Source of the DNA: GCA-2748575 sp965222725
Lineage (GTDB): Bacteria; Pseudomonadota; Gammaproteobacteria; Pseudomonadales; Ketobacteraceae
Direction of reading: 5' to 3'
Assembly: GCA_965222725.1 (NCBI GenBank)
Contig: OZ244969.1
Span: forward strand, 3,658,001-3,722,000
DNA length: 64,000 nucleotides
Program-made: the position numbers and the translations under genes
Notes under the pieces: model-generated
What the model saw: the letters and a program-made list of their open reading frames with translations, nothing else
The model's database searches: none
What the model was told of the DNA's origin: nothing
Shown here: positions 41,378 to 51,313 of the stretch, one piece after another
Position numbering within the stretch: the first letter of the stretch is position 1
Layout of the letters: every line of letters begins with the position of its first letter

Positions 41378-43762
41378 TCAGTTAGGTTCAGCTCCTGTTG
41401 CTTCAATTCTTGCTTTGACCGGGCGAGCGCTTTTTTCCCGGTCCAGCATCAGCAGCAAAGGCACAAAGAAAAAGAAATCTATCAGCAGGGCAAAAGCGAT
41501 AGTGATGGATGTCAGCGTGCCGGTGGCGGCATTGGGGTAGTAATGGCTGAAAGCCATGACACTGAAGTTGGCGATCAGAATCACCGAAGTGGCGATTAAC
41601 GCAACCCCGACCGTTTCGAATCCGTACAGTGCTGCCTGACGGCTGTCCATTCCCATCTCCTTGCGGGCACGAACATACTTGCTGAGAAAGTGCACCGTAT
41701 CGTCCACAATGATTCCCAGGGTCATACAGGTAATGACGGATACGACAATGCCCACCTCGCCGTCGATCAGTCCCCAGAAACCGAACGTCATGGCCGCCGG
41801 CAACAGGTTGGGAATCAGGCTCAGTAAACCGTAACGCACCGAACCCAGCGTAAAAATCAGCAGCAGGGAAACGGTGGCCAGCGCCAGCAAGGTGCCGGCG
41901 ATCATGGATTTCACATTGGCAAAAGTAATGTCACCAAACAGGGAATCCATGCCGGTGGCTCGGACCTGCATGGATTCGGGCCAGTGGTGTTCAATCCATT
42001 GCTGAATGTCTTCCCGCGCGGTGATCAGTTGTTCGGACTCCATCCGATGGAACACAATTTCCAGTTTGGTCTCTGATTTGTTGATATCCACCTGGGTATC
42101 CAGACCCAAGCCAAAAGGCAGGCCCAATTCATAGAGGAGTACGTACTGGGATATCAGCGCAGGATCCTCCGGAATACGGTAGTAGGCCTCGTCGCCCTCG
42201 TGCAGGTTGCGATTCAGCCGTTTGATCACCTGAGTAAAGCTGCGCACATGAGACACCCTGGGGTCGGACTCGGCAAAACTCACCAGCTCATCCAGATGGT
42301 TAAGATAGTCCGGCGCCATCACGCCGCCCGCTTCACCTGCCGGCACGGCGTACTGCAGCCGCTGCAGTCCCCCCATATTTTGCAGATAGTTGTACACCGC
42401 CCGGCGCACCGGGAAAGTGTCGTCATAGTATTCCAGCATAAAGTCGTTGATATGATTCAGCGGTATGCAGGCGCTGAGTAGCAGCATGATCACACTGGTG
42501 ACGGTTAATAAGGTTTTGCGTCTGGCCACGGTAAAACGGCCTACCGCCCGAATCCATCCGGTTTGCTGAGTGCCCGCGTTGGCGGCCGGTGGCGGTAGTA
42601 CCATCATCAGCGCCGGTAGCAGCGATGTGCTGAGCAAAAACGCCATCAGCACGCCCAGAAATACTGCATTGCCCAGATCATGAAAGGGGGGTGACTCGGC
42701 CAGATTCATAAACAGGAAGCCGACGCCGGTAGTGATACTGGTCAGCCACACAGGTGCAAAATTAATACGCAGGCTTTCCAGCATGGCGGCTTTCTGCTGC
42801 CGGTTTTTGGCGTAGTGTTTCTGATAGCTGATCAGCAGGTGAATGGCGTCGGCTACAGCCAGCGTCAGAATAATGGGTGAAGCGCCGGCGGAAATGGGTG
42901 ACAACCGAAAGTCCAGCAGAAAGAACAGGCAGTACCCCAGGGTAATGGAAAGGCCAATCACCAGCTGGCAGGCTATAACGCTCCACAGATTGCGCAAAAT
43001 AAAAAACAGGCAGAGCAGCACCAGGGTCATGGCAATGGGGGTGGTTTCGCGAAAGGTTTGCTGGGTGGCCTGATCCGACGCGGCGGCGTTGGGTGCATCT
43101 CCCAGCAGCTGAAAGGTCAGTTCCGGGTATCGGTCGCGAAACTGGTGGGCGAGGGCTTCGGCCTGGGGCATCATTTCCAGGGCCCGGGACTGGGCTTCAT
43201 CCAGATCAACCCGAGCCACTATGGTGGCGGTGCTGCCGTCTTCGGAAATGGACTGGCGCACCAGACTGGGCTCATTCAGGGCAATCCGGCGGATACGATC
43301 AATGTCCTGCTCGCTCAGGGTGCTGGCCTGTTCATAGAGGTAATCGGTGATCAGTTCATCGCCGGCCACTTCAGTGTGCTGAAAGTTGGCGATGGAATCC
43401 ACGCGCAGCACATAGGGCAGTTCCCAGGCGGCATCGGTCAGTGCTTCGATGGCATTCAGGGCTTTGCGATTGAACAGGTCATCATCGGGGGTGTGTACCA
43501 GGAATATCAGAGACGTATCCGGTGCGTAGGTGGCCTCCATGGTGGTGAGGGCACGGAATTCCGGATTATCGTTGGTAAAGTACAGATAGGGGCCGTTGAA
43601 ATAGGTAATCTTCCTGAGCCCGTCCGTTTTAACCGCAAGGGTAGCGGAGAATGCCACAATCAGTAAAAGCCAGCCCAGAAGCCAGCGCCAGGGATGATGT
43701 ACCTGGGAACTGTAGAACGCCATCAGTGCGGCTTTTATTGTGGCTGGCGGGGTTTCCTGCAA
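41378..43762 (-). CDS. MMPL/RND-type exporter (HAE3-like)
   Basis: A 794-residue inner-membrane protein with twelve predicted helices and two periplasmic loops. TTG start, strongly supported by GGGAGG eight bases upstream. The helix-4/5 region SPIILTLAVADAIHLLISYQKHY and the matching helix-10 segment VSVITCMTLGIIVDDTVHFLSKYVRA are the patterned halves of the hydrophobe exporter-3 branch. Relatives move lipids or hopanoids between membranes. No adaptor gene accompanies it, as is usual for this branch. The neighbouring phospholipase-like gene hints at lipid handling, but this is inference. Confidence 0.85.
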   Translation of the reverse strand: MQETPPATIKAALMAFYSSQVHHPWRWLLGWLLLIVAFSATLAVKTDGLRKITYFNGPYLYFTNDNPEFRALTTMEATYAPDTSLIFLVHTPDDDLFNRKALNAIEALTDAAWELPYVLRVDSIANFQHTEVAGDELITDYLYEQASTLSEQDIDRIRRIALNEPSLVRQSISEDGSTATIVARVDLDEAQSRALEMMPQAEALAHQFRDRYPELTFQLLGDAPNAAASDQATQQTFRETTPIAMTLVLLCLFFILRNLWSVIACQLVIGLSITLGYCLFFLLDFRLSPISAGASPIILTLAVADAIHLLISYQKHYAKNRQQKAAMLESLRINFAPVWLTSITTGVGFLFMNLAESPPFHDLGNAVFLGVLMAFLLSTSLLPALMMVLPPPAANAGTQQTGWIRAVGRFTVARRKTLLTVTSVIMLLLSACIPLNHINDFMLEYYDDTFPVRRAVYNYLQNMGGLQRLQYAVPAGEAGGVMAPDYLNHLDELVSFAESDPRVSHVRSFTQVIKRLNRNLHEGDEAYYRIPEDPALISQYVLLYELGLPFGLGLDTQVDINKSETKLEIVFHRMESEQLITAREDIQQWIEHHWPESMQVRATGMDSLFGDITFANVKSMIAGTLLALATVSLLLIFTLGSVRYGLLSLIPNLLPAAMTFGFWGLIDGEVGIVVSVITCMTLGIIVDDTVHFLSKYVRARKEMGMDSRQAALYGFETVGVALIATSVILIANFSVMAFSHYYPNAATGTLTSITIAFALLIDFFFFVPLLLMLDREKSARPVKARIEATGAEPN

Positions 43763-43834
43763 TGGACTGACCTCCCTGAATGTCTGGTTTCAAGGATAAG
43801 TCAGCCGGCTATAAATTTACAATGGTAAAGTTAT

Positions 43835-46081
43835 TTATTGTTGTAATTTTTTATGTGAGGTCGCCGTTGTGTCAGGCTCAGGGTGGATAAAGGCAAATAA
43901 TTTATCCTGCAGCGCATCCAGTTCAATGGGTTTGCTCAGGCAATCGTCCATACCGCATTCATGGCAAAGCAGCAGGTGTTCTTTCATGGCATGGGCCGTC
44001 AGGGCCAGAATGGGGGTGGGGGTGAGCTGGTTTTCCTGCTCCAGGCGGCGAATGGCCCGGGTGGCCTCGAAGCCATCCATTTCCGGCATTTCGCAGTCCA
44101 TCAGTACCAGATCATAAGCAGGTGATGCATCTTCAAAATGGCGCACCGCACTGAACCCGTTCTGGGCAATGGTGCAGGTTACCCCCAGCTTTTTGAGCAT
44201 GTTCTTGATCACTATCTGGTTAACGGAATTATCCTCCGCCACCAGCACATTGGCGCCATCCAGCGGCAGGCTTTGTTGCTCATTTCGCTGGATCTGATCC
44301 GGAAGCCGGGCACCCAGCAAACGCAGGAAGCATTCTTTCAGGGCCCGGGCGGATGCCGGTTTTTGCATGGCGGCGCTGATTCCGGCCTGTTCCAGTTCAT
44401 CTTTGGGTGGCGTAATGCGCATGGCGGTGAGCAACACCAGCCGGGTGCCTGCCAGGTCCGGATCTGCCTGTATGGCCTGGGCCACTTCCACGCCGTTCTT
44501 GCCGGGCATGTTCATGTCCAGTGACACAATATCAAAGGGGTTGCCGTTCTGTTTTGCTTCTTTCAGCAACTGCAGCGCCGCGTCGCCATGATAGGCTGCT
44601 TCCGCCTGCATGCCCCAGCCATTGGCCTGTTCCACCACCACTTGCGTAAACTCCACGGAATCGTCCACGAACAATACCCGTTTGTTATGCAGGGAACGGG
44701 TGGACAGTTCATGCTGTTGCACAAAGTCCGCTTCGGCCGGTTCGCACTGAATGGTAAACCAGAATTTTGAGCCTTTACCTGCCTCGCTTTCCACACCCAC
44801 TTCGCCGCCCATGAGTTCGGCCAGGGATTTGGATATGCTGAGCCCCAGACCCGTACCACCAAATTTGCGGGTGGTGGTGCTGTCTGCCTGGGTAAAGGCT
44901 TCAAACAGCTGAGCCATTTGCTCAGCAGACATGCCGATACCGGTATCCTGAATATCGAAGCGCAGAGTGTGTGTTGTGGCCCCCGGTGCGGCAGGCAGTG
45001 GATAAATGCGCAGGTAAATGCCGCCTTCGTGGGTGAACTTGAAGGCGTTGCCAATCAGATTCAGCAAAATCTGACGCAGTCGGGTGGGGTCACTTTTCAC
45101 AAACAGCGGGGTGCCGGGTTTAACGGATACCAGAAACTCCAGTTGCTTTTTTTCGGAAGTCAGTGAAAAAACAGAAGCCACATCCAGGCAGAGTTTATCC
45201 AGGTCAAAGTTTACCGATTCCAGCTCCAGCTTGCCGGCTTCTATTTTTGAGTAGTCGAGAATATCGTTGATGATGTTCAGCAGGGCTTTGCCGGAATTGG
45301 AGATCACTTCCACGTACTGCCGCTGTTGCGGTTCCAGTTCTGCGCTTTGCAGCAGCTCAGTCATGCCGATGACGCCGTTCATGGGGGTTCGGATCTCGTG
45401 GCTCATGGTGGCCAGGAACAGGCTTTTGGCGCGGTTCTCTGCTTCCGCCTGATCCACTTTTTTCTTGGATTCCGCTTCAATGACCTTGGCGTTTTGCCAG
45501 CTGGCATGACGAACCCGGTCCAGAATGTAAATAAAAAATGAAATGGCGATGATGGCAGACAGCAGATCATTCAGGCTGTAGCGCATGCGTACCGAATCAA
45601 AGCGAACCCCCTGCATCAGACAGATCACCAGGAACGCCAGCACCGAGCCGAACAGAATAAAGAAGGTATAGCGCTTTTCCACCGGTGCAATGGGCAGAAA
45701 ACACAGGGTCAGGATATAGCCGGGCAGGTAAGTGGGATCGTTACCGGTAAATCCGGATATGGCACCGGCTGCCATGATCATGTAGCCACCCCACAGAAAG
45801 AGCAGCAGCTGACTTTTATGTTTGAGAAGGGTAAATCGATTCAGCAACAGTGTAATAGCGCCCATCACCACCAGCATCCAGCGCAACACCACAATAATGG
45901 GCTGGTCGGGATGCAGTTCCTGGTCAACGGGTATGTACAGCAGCCAGATAACTGAGGCAATACTGGCAAACACAACAATCCGGCTGCTCTGGAAATGTAA
46001 TTCCTCGGGGAAAGTGTCGGCCAGGCGCTCGCGGTTGTCGTCCGCTCTGATCAGTCGCAATAGGGCTTTGAAGGGAGTCAT
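43835..46081 (-). CDS. hybrid sensor histidine kinase with two receiver domains
   Basis: A 748-residue membrane kinase. About six helices occupy residues 35-190, followed by a coiled coil. HisKA has H228 (FLATMSHEIRTPMNG), the N box is around N345, and G1/G2 boxes are DTGIGMS and GTGLGLSIS. The first receiver has D522 (LDMNMPG) and the second D662 (MDCEMPEMDG). There is no HPt domain, so phosphate must pass to a separate protein. The membrane part has no recognised sensor domain. It stands as a single transcription unit after the signalling genes upstream. Confidence 0.9.
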   Translation of the reverse strand: MTPFKALLRLIRADDNRERLADTFPEELHFQSSRIVVFASIASVIWLLYIPVDQELHPDQPIIVVLRWMLVVMGAITLLLNRFTLLKHKSQLLLFLWGGYMIMAAGAISGFTGNDPTYLPGYILTLCFLPIAPVEKRYTFFILFGSVLAFLVICLMQGVRFDSVRMRYSLNDLLSAIIAISFFIYILDRVRHASWQNAKVIEAESKKKVDQAEAENRAKSLFLATMSHEIRTPMNGVIGMTELLQSAELEPQQRQYVEVISNSGKALLNIINDILDYSKIEAGKLELESVNFDLDKLCLDVASVFSLTSEKKQLEFLVSVKPGTPLFVKSDPTRLRQILLNLIGNAFKFTHEGGIYLRIYPLPAAPGATTHTLRFDIQDTGIGMSAEQMAQLFEAFTQADSTTTRKFGGTGLGLSISKSLAELMGGEVGVESEAGKGSKFWFTIQCEPAEADFVQQHELSTRSLHNKRVLFVDDSVEFTQVVVEQANGWGMQAEAAYHGDAALQLLKEAKQNGNPFDIVSLDMNMPGKNGVEVAQAIQADPDLAGTRLVLLTAMRITPPKDELEQAGISAAMQKPASARALKECFLRLLGARLPDQIQRNEQQSLPLDGANVLVAEDNSVNQIVIKNMLKKLGVTCTIAQNGFSAVRHFEDASPAYDLVLMDCEMPEMDGFEATRAIRRLEQENQLTPTPILALTAHAMKEHLLLCHECGMDDCLSKPIELDALQDKLFAFIHPEPDTTATSHKKLQQ

Positions 46082-46215
46082 TCTTCTCCGGAGTCGTTAC
46101 GGATTTGTCGTTATTATAATCGAGGAACAGAAGTCTTCAAAAAGTGTGCAGCTATTATAGAGCTGAAAAGGTCACAGACATTGACTTTATCTGCCTGTTT
46201 CTATGGCATTTCAGG

Positions 46216-46238
46216 GCAAGAAAGGGGCAAATGCCCCT
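46216..46238 (-). terminator. terminator of the GGDEF-EAL gene
   Basis: GGGGC-AAAT-GCCCC hairpin (46224-46237) followed on the minus strand by TTTCTTG, just past the stop at 46262. Confidence 0.5.
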
Positions 46239-46261
46239 CGCTCAGCCAGGGTCTGCTCACA

Positions 46262-48454
46262 CTAATCGGGCAGGGTTTCCATCACCATGCCGGGGGTGGA
46301 TAGTACCGGGTTTCTTACGATCTGGTGGGTATCTTCGCTGGATAAAGGCTCGCTGAACAGGTGTCCCTGCATACCATAGCAGCCCAGTTTCTTCAGGTAA
46401 TGGAACTGCTTTTCTGTTTCCACACCCTCGGCCACCAGGTTCAGGTTCAGCCCCTTGGCCATGGAAATAATGGCCGACACTATGCAGGATTCCCGCGGAT
46501 GTTCATCCAGGGAAGAGATAAAAGACTGGTCCATTTTCAACGTGCTGATGGGAAACTGATGCAGATAGCTCAGGGATGAATAACCGGTGCCAAAATCATC
46601 AATGGCAATGTGCACGCCGTGTTCATGGAGCCGCTTCAGTTTGTCGATAATGTCCTTGTGATCAGAAATAAACACATTCTCTGTGATTTCGATTTCCAGT
46701 TGGGAAGGTTTCAGTTCGTAACGGTCAATATTGTCCAGCACCATGGTCAGAAAGGATGGGTGGGCCACCTGCAGCAGCGAAAAGTTCACCGCCACCCTGA
46801 TATCGCTGTTGCTCCAGAACTGAAGATCACTGCCGACCTTCTGTAATACTTTTTCACCGATGGATATGATGCAGCCGGTTTCCTCGGCAATACTGATAAA
46901 ATCCTTGGGGCGCAGGGTGCCCAGTTCCGGATGGTTCCAGCGAATCAGGGCTTCCAGCCCGAACAGTTGGCCATCGTTGGCGTCTACCAGTGGCTGATAC
47001 AGAATCTGGAACTGGTCGTGTTCAAGCGCTGCGCGCAGATCCCGTTCAAGTGATAAACGCTTTGAGTACTCCGCGTTCATATCTTCGTTAAAAAAGCGGA
47101 AGCCGTTTTTGCCGTTGCCTTTGATATCGTACATGGCGATATCGGCATGCTGAATCAGAGAGTCCATGTTCTCCCCGTTCTCCGGGAACAGGGTAATGCC
47201 GATACTGACCGACAGATACAGCTCGTGGCCTTCTATATGGAACGGCTCGCCGAGGATGTTAATGATTTTTTGGGCAATGGCTTCGGCATCTTCCTGATTG
47301 CGGATGCGTGGCAATAACAAGGCGAATTCGTCGCCGCCAAAGCGTGACAGGGTGTCGCCTTCGCGAATACAGGACTGCAATCGGCGGGCAACTGCCTGCA
47401 ATAACTGATCGCCAATGGCATGGCCCAGGGTATCGTTAACGATTTTAAAACGGTCCAGATCCAGGAACATGAACACCACTTTTTCGTTGGAACGCCGGGC
47501 CTGGGAAATAGCCAGCTTGAGCCGGTCTTTCAGCAGAGAGCGGTTGGGGAGCCCGGTGAGCAGGTCGTGATAGGCCTGAAAACGGATAACGGATTCTGCC
47601 TGCTTGCGGGCGGTTATATCCCGGGCGATTCCATAGGTGCCTTTGTATTTCTGGTTGCCGGACTGGGGATCTTCTTCGTAAATCCCCATGGAGCTGACTT
47701 CAAAGGGGATCGACAGGGTGCCGGCGGAAGAGGGGGAGTCGTACTGAATCCGCCGCCGCAAATGTAATTCCCGGTTCTGCGTTTTGCGGTCACCGGAGCG
47801 ACGTTCGTTGAGCACAAACGGATGGCTTTTCAGCTGATCCTCGCTGAGCAGCGCACTGAAATGCTGGCCGATCAGTGCCTGTTTGGGAAGATTTAGCAGC
47901 TTCTGAACGCTGTCGTTCACGTAGGTAAAGTGGCCATGGGCATCCAGCATGTAAATAATGTCGGGGGAGCTGTTCACCATAAAGCGGTGCAGGCTTTCCG
48001 AGTGCCGGATCTGTTCGTGCATGGCATGGTTTTCTGTGGCCAGTACCTTGTTCTTGATCGCGTGCTTGACTGAGTTCACCAGCTCTTCGGCCACGTAGGG
48101 CTTGCGGATAAAGTCGTAGGCGCCAGCCTTGAGGGCCCGGGAGACAGAATCGAATCCGGTTTCGCCGCTTACCACCAATACCGGAATATCCTTTTTATTT
48201 TCTTTCAGATATTCCATCACCTGATGGCCGTTAAGGTCGGGCATTTTCAGATCCAGGATAATGGTGTCAATGGTATGGGTCTGAATCAGGGTGATCGCGT
48301 CGCGGCCACCGCTGGCAGTGAGAACCCGGTAGCCGTACACTTCAAGCAGGGATTTAATACTTGTGAGCAGGTCCAGCTTGTCGTCGACCGCAAGAATGGT
48401 GTGAAACGACGGCAGTGTTCTGGTGTTTCTGGAAATTAGCTGATTGAAGCTCAT
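46262..48454 (-). CDS. response regulator with PAS, GGDEF and EAL domains
   Basis: A c-di-GMP enzyme of 730 residues. ATG at 48454 with GGGGG upstream gives the receiver its normal start. Order: receiver (about 17-135, D68 in LDLKMPD), PAS (about 150-285), GGDEF (373-377 intact, with inhibitory RxxD site 364-367), EAL (501-503 intact, plus ITENVF, DDFGTGYSS and EGVET). Both making and breaking c-di-GMP are possible from the residues present. It lies 64 bases after the HDOD kinase on the same strand, so the kinase probably phosphorylates its receiver. Confidence 0.93.
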   Translation of the reverse strand: MSFNQLISRNTRTLPSFHTILAVDDKLDLLTSIKSLLEVYGYRVLTASGGRDAITLIQTHTIDTIILDLKMPDLNGHQVMEYLKENKKDIPVLVVSGETGFDSVSRALKAGAYDFIRKPYVAEELVNSVKHAIKNKVLATENHAMHEQIRHSESLHRFMVNSSPDIIYMLDAHGHFTYVNDSVQKLLNLPKQALIGQHFSALLSEDQLKSHPFVLNERRSGDRKTQNRELHLRRRIQYDSPSSAGTLSIPFEVSSMGIYEEDPQSGNQKYKGTYGIARDITARKQAESVIRFQAYHDLLTGLPNRSLLKDRLKLAISQARRSNEKVVFMFLDLDRFKIVNDTLGHAIGDQLLQAVARRLQSCIREGDTLSRFGGDEFALLLPRIRNQEDAEAIAQKIINILGEPFHIEGHELYLSVSIGITLFPENGENMDSLIQHADIAMYDIKGNGKNGFRFFNEDMNAEYSKRLSLERDLRAALEHDQFQILYQPLVDANDGQLFGLEALIRWNHPELGTLRPKDFISIAEETGCIISIGEKVLQKVGSDLQFWSNSDIRVAVNFSLLQVAHPSFLTMVLDNIDRYELKPSQLEIEITENVFISDHKDIIDKLKRLHEHGVHIAIDDFGTGYSSLSYLHQFPISTLKMDQSFISSLDEHPRESCIVSAIISMAKGLNLNLVAEGVETEKQFHYLKKLGCYGMQGHLFSEPLSSEDTHQIVRNPVLSTPGMVMETLPD

Positions 48455-48518
48455 GTTTTCCCCCGGCAGGATTGGCCTGCTGCATGTCCTCTGAATACGC
48501 GACTGCCGGAGTTTATTA

Positions 48519-50723
48519 TTAGTGGAGTGAATCCGGCGGTTGTGTTGCCCTGGGCAGGTAAACACTGAAAAGTGTCTGTTCCCCGGGTGTTCTTCTGTAA
48601 CTGACGAAACCGCCAATGGCCTGAGACAGTTCCTTCACAATGCTGAGCCCAAGCCCTGAGTGATCAAGGCCTTTGTGGCTCTCAACCGGTGTGAACAATT
48701 TCTCTACGATTGCTTTGGGAACACCGGGGCCGTCATCCAGTACCTGAATTTCGATATAGCTGCTGTTGCCGATAATCACCTGGTCAAAGGTGTGTATTGC
48801 CAGCCAGCCGCCGTCATCCATGGATTCTGCCGCATTCTTAACGAGATTCGTCAGGATCTGCTTTAACGCATTCTCATCAATATAGACAGGCGGGATTGTT
48901 TGGTCTAGTTCCTGTTCGCAAAGAATGTCCCGGGATTCCAGAAAGCCATCCCGGAATACCAGCAGCAGATCACTCACCAGCTCATTCACATTCACCGGGT
49001 GGTAGGCGCTTGAGTTGTGAATGGATGCATCCAGATGTTGTTTCAACAGATTGGCCGCTCGGGTGATTTCTTCCTGAATACTCAGCAGGCTTTCCCGCAA
49101 CTCGGAATCGGATTCGTTTTTAATGCCCAGAATGTGAATATTGTTTTGCGCAATGCTCAGGGGGTTGTTTATTTCATGCACCATCCGTTTCAGGATGGTG
49201 GTGTAAAGCCCCTTTTCCGTTTCCTGAACCTGGCTGATGGATTGCTGAAAGGTTTCAATCCTGTGCAGGTGATACGCCACCTTCTGGGTGAAATAACGGA
49301 TAGAGGCCGAGATGGATACCGCCTGAAAATCCGCATCGGTGTCGAATCCGAATACCAGCACTCCCCAGGGTTCCTGCTGGCCGGCCTCACTGCCGGCAGA
49401 GGCCACCGGTGCGCAGATAATGCCCCGGGACCGGGTATGATTAATGATTTCCCGGTCGATCACCGACAATTCCTCGTCATCGGTTCGGAAAGTATCCTGC
49501 AGTTTTTGTGAACGCCAGGCCTGGGCCAGCAAGCTGTGTTCGTTGGCGGTGCGGATTCGGATTTCGTTGCTGACACAGGCAGGTTCCAGCAGGTTCTTGC
49601 CCTGCAGAGACTTGGCGGCAGCCTCATGGCGAAAGAACAGGCACTGACTGTTACCGTAGAGTGCTTTGGAGGCATGGATAATGAGTTCCTGGAGTTCGGC
49701 CTCATTGGTGGCCCCGGACAGTGCTGTATCTGCTGCGTCTATAACTCCGGTGATATGAATTTCCCGCAGCAGCTGATGGTGTTTGGCGGTTTCCTGCAAC
49801 CGGGAATGGGCCTGTTCTTCCGGCAGAAAAGGCACCAGCTTTTGCGTCACCAGCGATGCGGGTACATTAATGTTCAGGCTGCGGATTACATCACCGGTCT
49901 GGGTAAGGGCAGACTCCACCAATGGAATCAGTTCGTCATGCTCCACGTGAAAAACCTGCCGGGCCTTGGCAAGCAACCCCTTGAAATTGTCGAATGGTGT
50001 TTCTGCAATGGTACGGGCCAGAAAGACAATCCGGGTCAGGGGATGGGCATCCTGAATTTTATCGATATCCGTGTGGTGGTAGCGAATGGCATCCTGCACC
50101 GCCGGGTCCAGGCCCCACTGATTGGCCAGAAAGCTGCCCAGCAGGGCGTGGTGAAATCCGTATTGTTCGGTTTCCAGGTCCAGCAGCTCCTGTTCATTTT
50201 CAGCGGATTGTTGCAGCTGAAAATAGTCGTCGATGTCTTCGGACTGAAACAGGAGCTTGCCCACATTGTGGAGCAGACCGGCAAAAAACGCCTGGGACGG
50301 TTTCTGATAACCGAACTGGTAAGAGAGCGAGCGGGAAAGAAACGCCGTTTGCAGGGCGATCACCCATTGCTGGCGGATCATGTCAAAAACATCGGCCCGG
50401 GCGCTCTGGTAAATGGCATAGCGCTCGGCGCAGCCCGCCAGCACCAGCTGTTTAATGGCATGCACCGGCGTGCCGTGAAGACGTTCCTGGATGTCCGTTG
50501 AATTGATTTCACCGGCATTCAGGTTAAGGATTTTGGCGACAAGCGTTGGGTCATATTTGATGAGGTTGAAGAGTTGTTCACGGTGGGTTTGCGGGTCGTT
50601 GCAGGCGCGCAGCACATGATGTTGCAGGGGAGGTAACGACAGCAGGCGCCTTACCCCGGCTTTCTGATCAGTAAACTCCCTGAGCGAATAAAGTGTTTTA
50701 TCGCGGCTTGCTACAGTGGCCAT
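48519..50723 (-). CDS. HDOD-domain sensor histidine kinase
   Basis: A 734-residue soluble protein. The N-terminal HDOD domain is at about 25-225 (SLPPLQHHVLRACNDP, GLLHNVGKLLF with H152-N153 in place of the HD pair). A GAF-like region follows (about 325-490), then HisKA with H516 (RMVHEINNPLSIAQNN) and an ATPase domain (NLVKNAAESMDDGG, DDGPGVP, HSGLGLSIV). No transmembrane segment. It is first in a two-gene unit with the REC-PAS-GGDEF-EAL protein. The HDOD-kinase fusion is known but uncommon; the ligand of HDOD and GAF parts is unknown. Confidence 0.88.
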   Translation of the reverse strand: MATVASRDKTLYSLREFTDQKAGVRRLLSLPPLQHHVLRACNDPQTHREQLFNLIKYDPTLVAKILNLNAGEINSTDIQERLHGTPVHAIKQLVLAGCAERYAIYQSARADVFDMIRQQWVIALQTAFLSRSLSYQFGYQKPSQAFFAGLLHNVGKLLFQSEDIDDYFQLQQSAENEQELLDLETEQYGFHHALLGSFLANQWGLDPAVQDAIRYHHTDIDKIQDAHPLTRIVFLARTIAETPFDNFKGLLAKARQVFHVEHDELIPLVESALTQTGDVIRSLNINVPASLVTQKLVPFLPEEQAHSRLQETAKHHQLLREIHITGVIDAADTALSGATNEAELQELIIHASKALYGNSQCLFFRHEAAAKSLQGKNLLEPACVSNEIRIRTANEHSLLAQAWRSQKLQDTFRTDDEELSVIDREIINHTRSRGIICAPVASAGSEAGQQEPWGVLVFGFDTDADFQAVSISASIRYFTQKVAYHLHRIETFQQSISQVQETEKGLYTTILKRMVHEINNPLSIAQNNIHILGIKNESDSELRESLLSIQEEITRAANLLKQHLDASIHNSSAYHPVNVNELVSDLLLVFRDGFLESRDILCEQELDQTIPPVYIDENALKQILTNLVKNAAESMDDGGWLAIHTFDQVIIGNSSYIEIQVLDDGPGVPKAIVEKLFTPVESHKGLDHSGLGLSIVKELSQAIGGFVSYRRTPGEQTLFSVYLPRATQPPDSLH

Positions 50724-51048
50724 GAAATCCTGTCGTTCTTGATCTTCTGATCACCGGGCCGGTGTTGCAAGCCCGAGGATGGCACCTCGTATTGTGATCA
50801 GAAACTCCCCCTCTCAATTAAACGATAGTAATGCATGGGGATAGATGAGTCGAGCGTTTTTTGTACAAAACAAAAGCTAGCCGACTTCGTTTTCAGTGTT
50901 TTATAGTGCTATCAGATTGCAGTGTTGGCAGGGCATTTTAGGGAACGGTCGCAAAATGAAGCGGTTATTTCTGTGCAGCCTTGTTGTCTGATAGTGGCCT
51001 TGATGTTTGTTAAAAGTTGCCTGTTAAAAAAAATTCATTAATCAATTA

Positions 51049-51076
51049 TTGAAAAATGTTACCGGTGGCATATGCT
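51049..51076 (+). promoter_or_regulatory. putative phoH promoter
   Basis: TTGAAA (51049-51054) and TATGCT (51071-51076) with a 16-base spacer. It would give a leader of about 230 bases before phoH. The 50724-51313 gap holds no supportable gene. Confidence 0.35.
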
Positions 51077-51182
51077 GTAAATTAAAAATAATGATGCACA
51101 TCAATAAACAGAATAAAGCACCACAAAAAAACGGAAGCCGTACCACAAAACACGAGACGTGGGGGCCCCTTGCCCTGCAATT

Positions 51183-51305
51183 ACCTCTGGGAGGCCAACC
51201 AAGGGAAACTATCTCAATAATCTGTCATTCATCTGAATAAGAGGAGGTTGGTTAGTTTCAATTACATTGGTTGGTTTAGGTTGTTTAAACTGAATTCCCA
51301 GAGGT
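51183..51305 (+). promoter_or_regulatory. leader able to hide the phoH ribosome-binding site
   Basis: ACCTCTGGGA (51183-51192) is the exact complement of TCCCAGAGGT (51296-51305), which contains the Shine-Dalgarno sequence AGAGGT eight bases before the phoH ATG. Just inside, CCAACCAA (51195-51202) can pair with TTGGTTGG (51267-51274), or its CCAACC (51195-51200) with GGTTGG (51246-51251). The set of mutually exclusive pairings suggests a switch-like leader. It matches no riboswitch class I know. Confidence 0.45.
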
Positions 51306-51313
51306 ATTGAACG

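Noticed and set aside
51049..51240. 63-codon frame in the phoH leader
   Set aside because: Lys/Thr/Asn-rich, no ribosome-binding site; the region is better explained as promoter and structured leader.
51100..51305. c-di-GMP (GEMM) or other known riboswitch upstream of phoH
   Set aside because: The conserved cores of GEMM, cobalamin and TPP riboswitches are not found; only the pairing pattern is reported.
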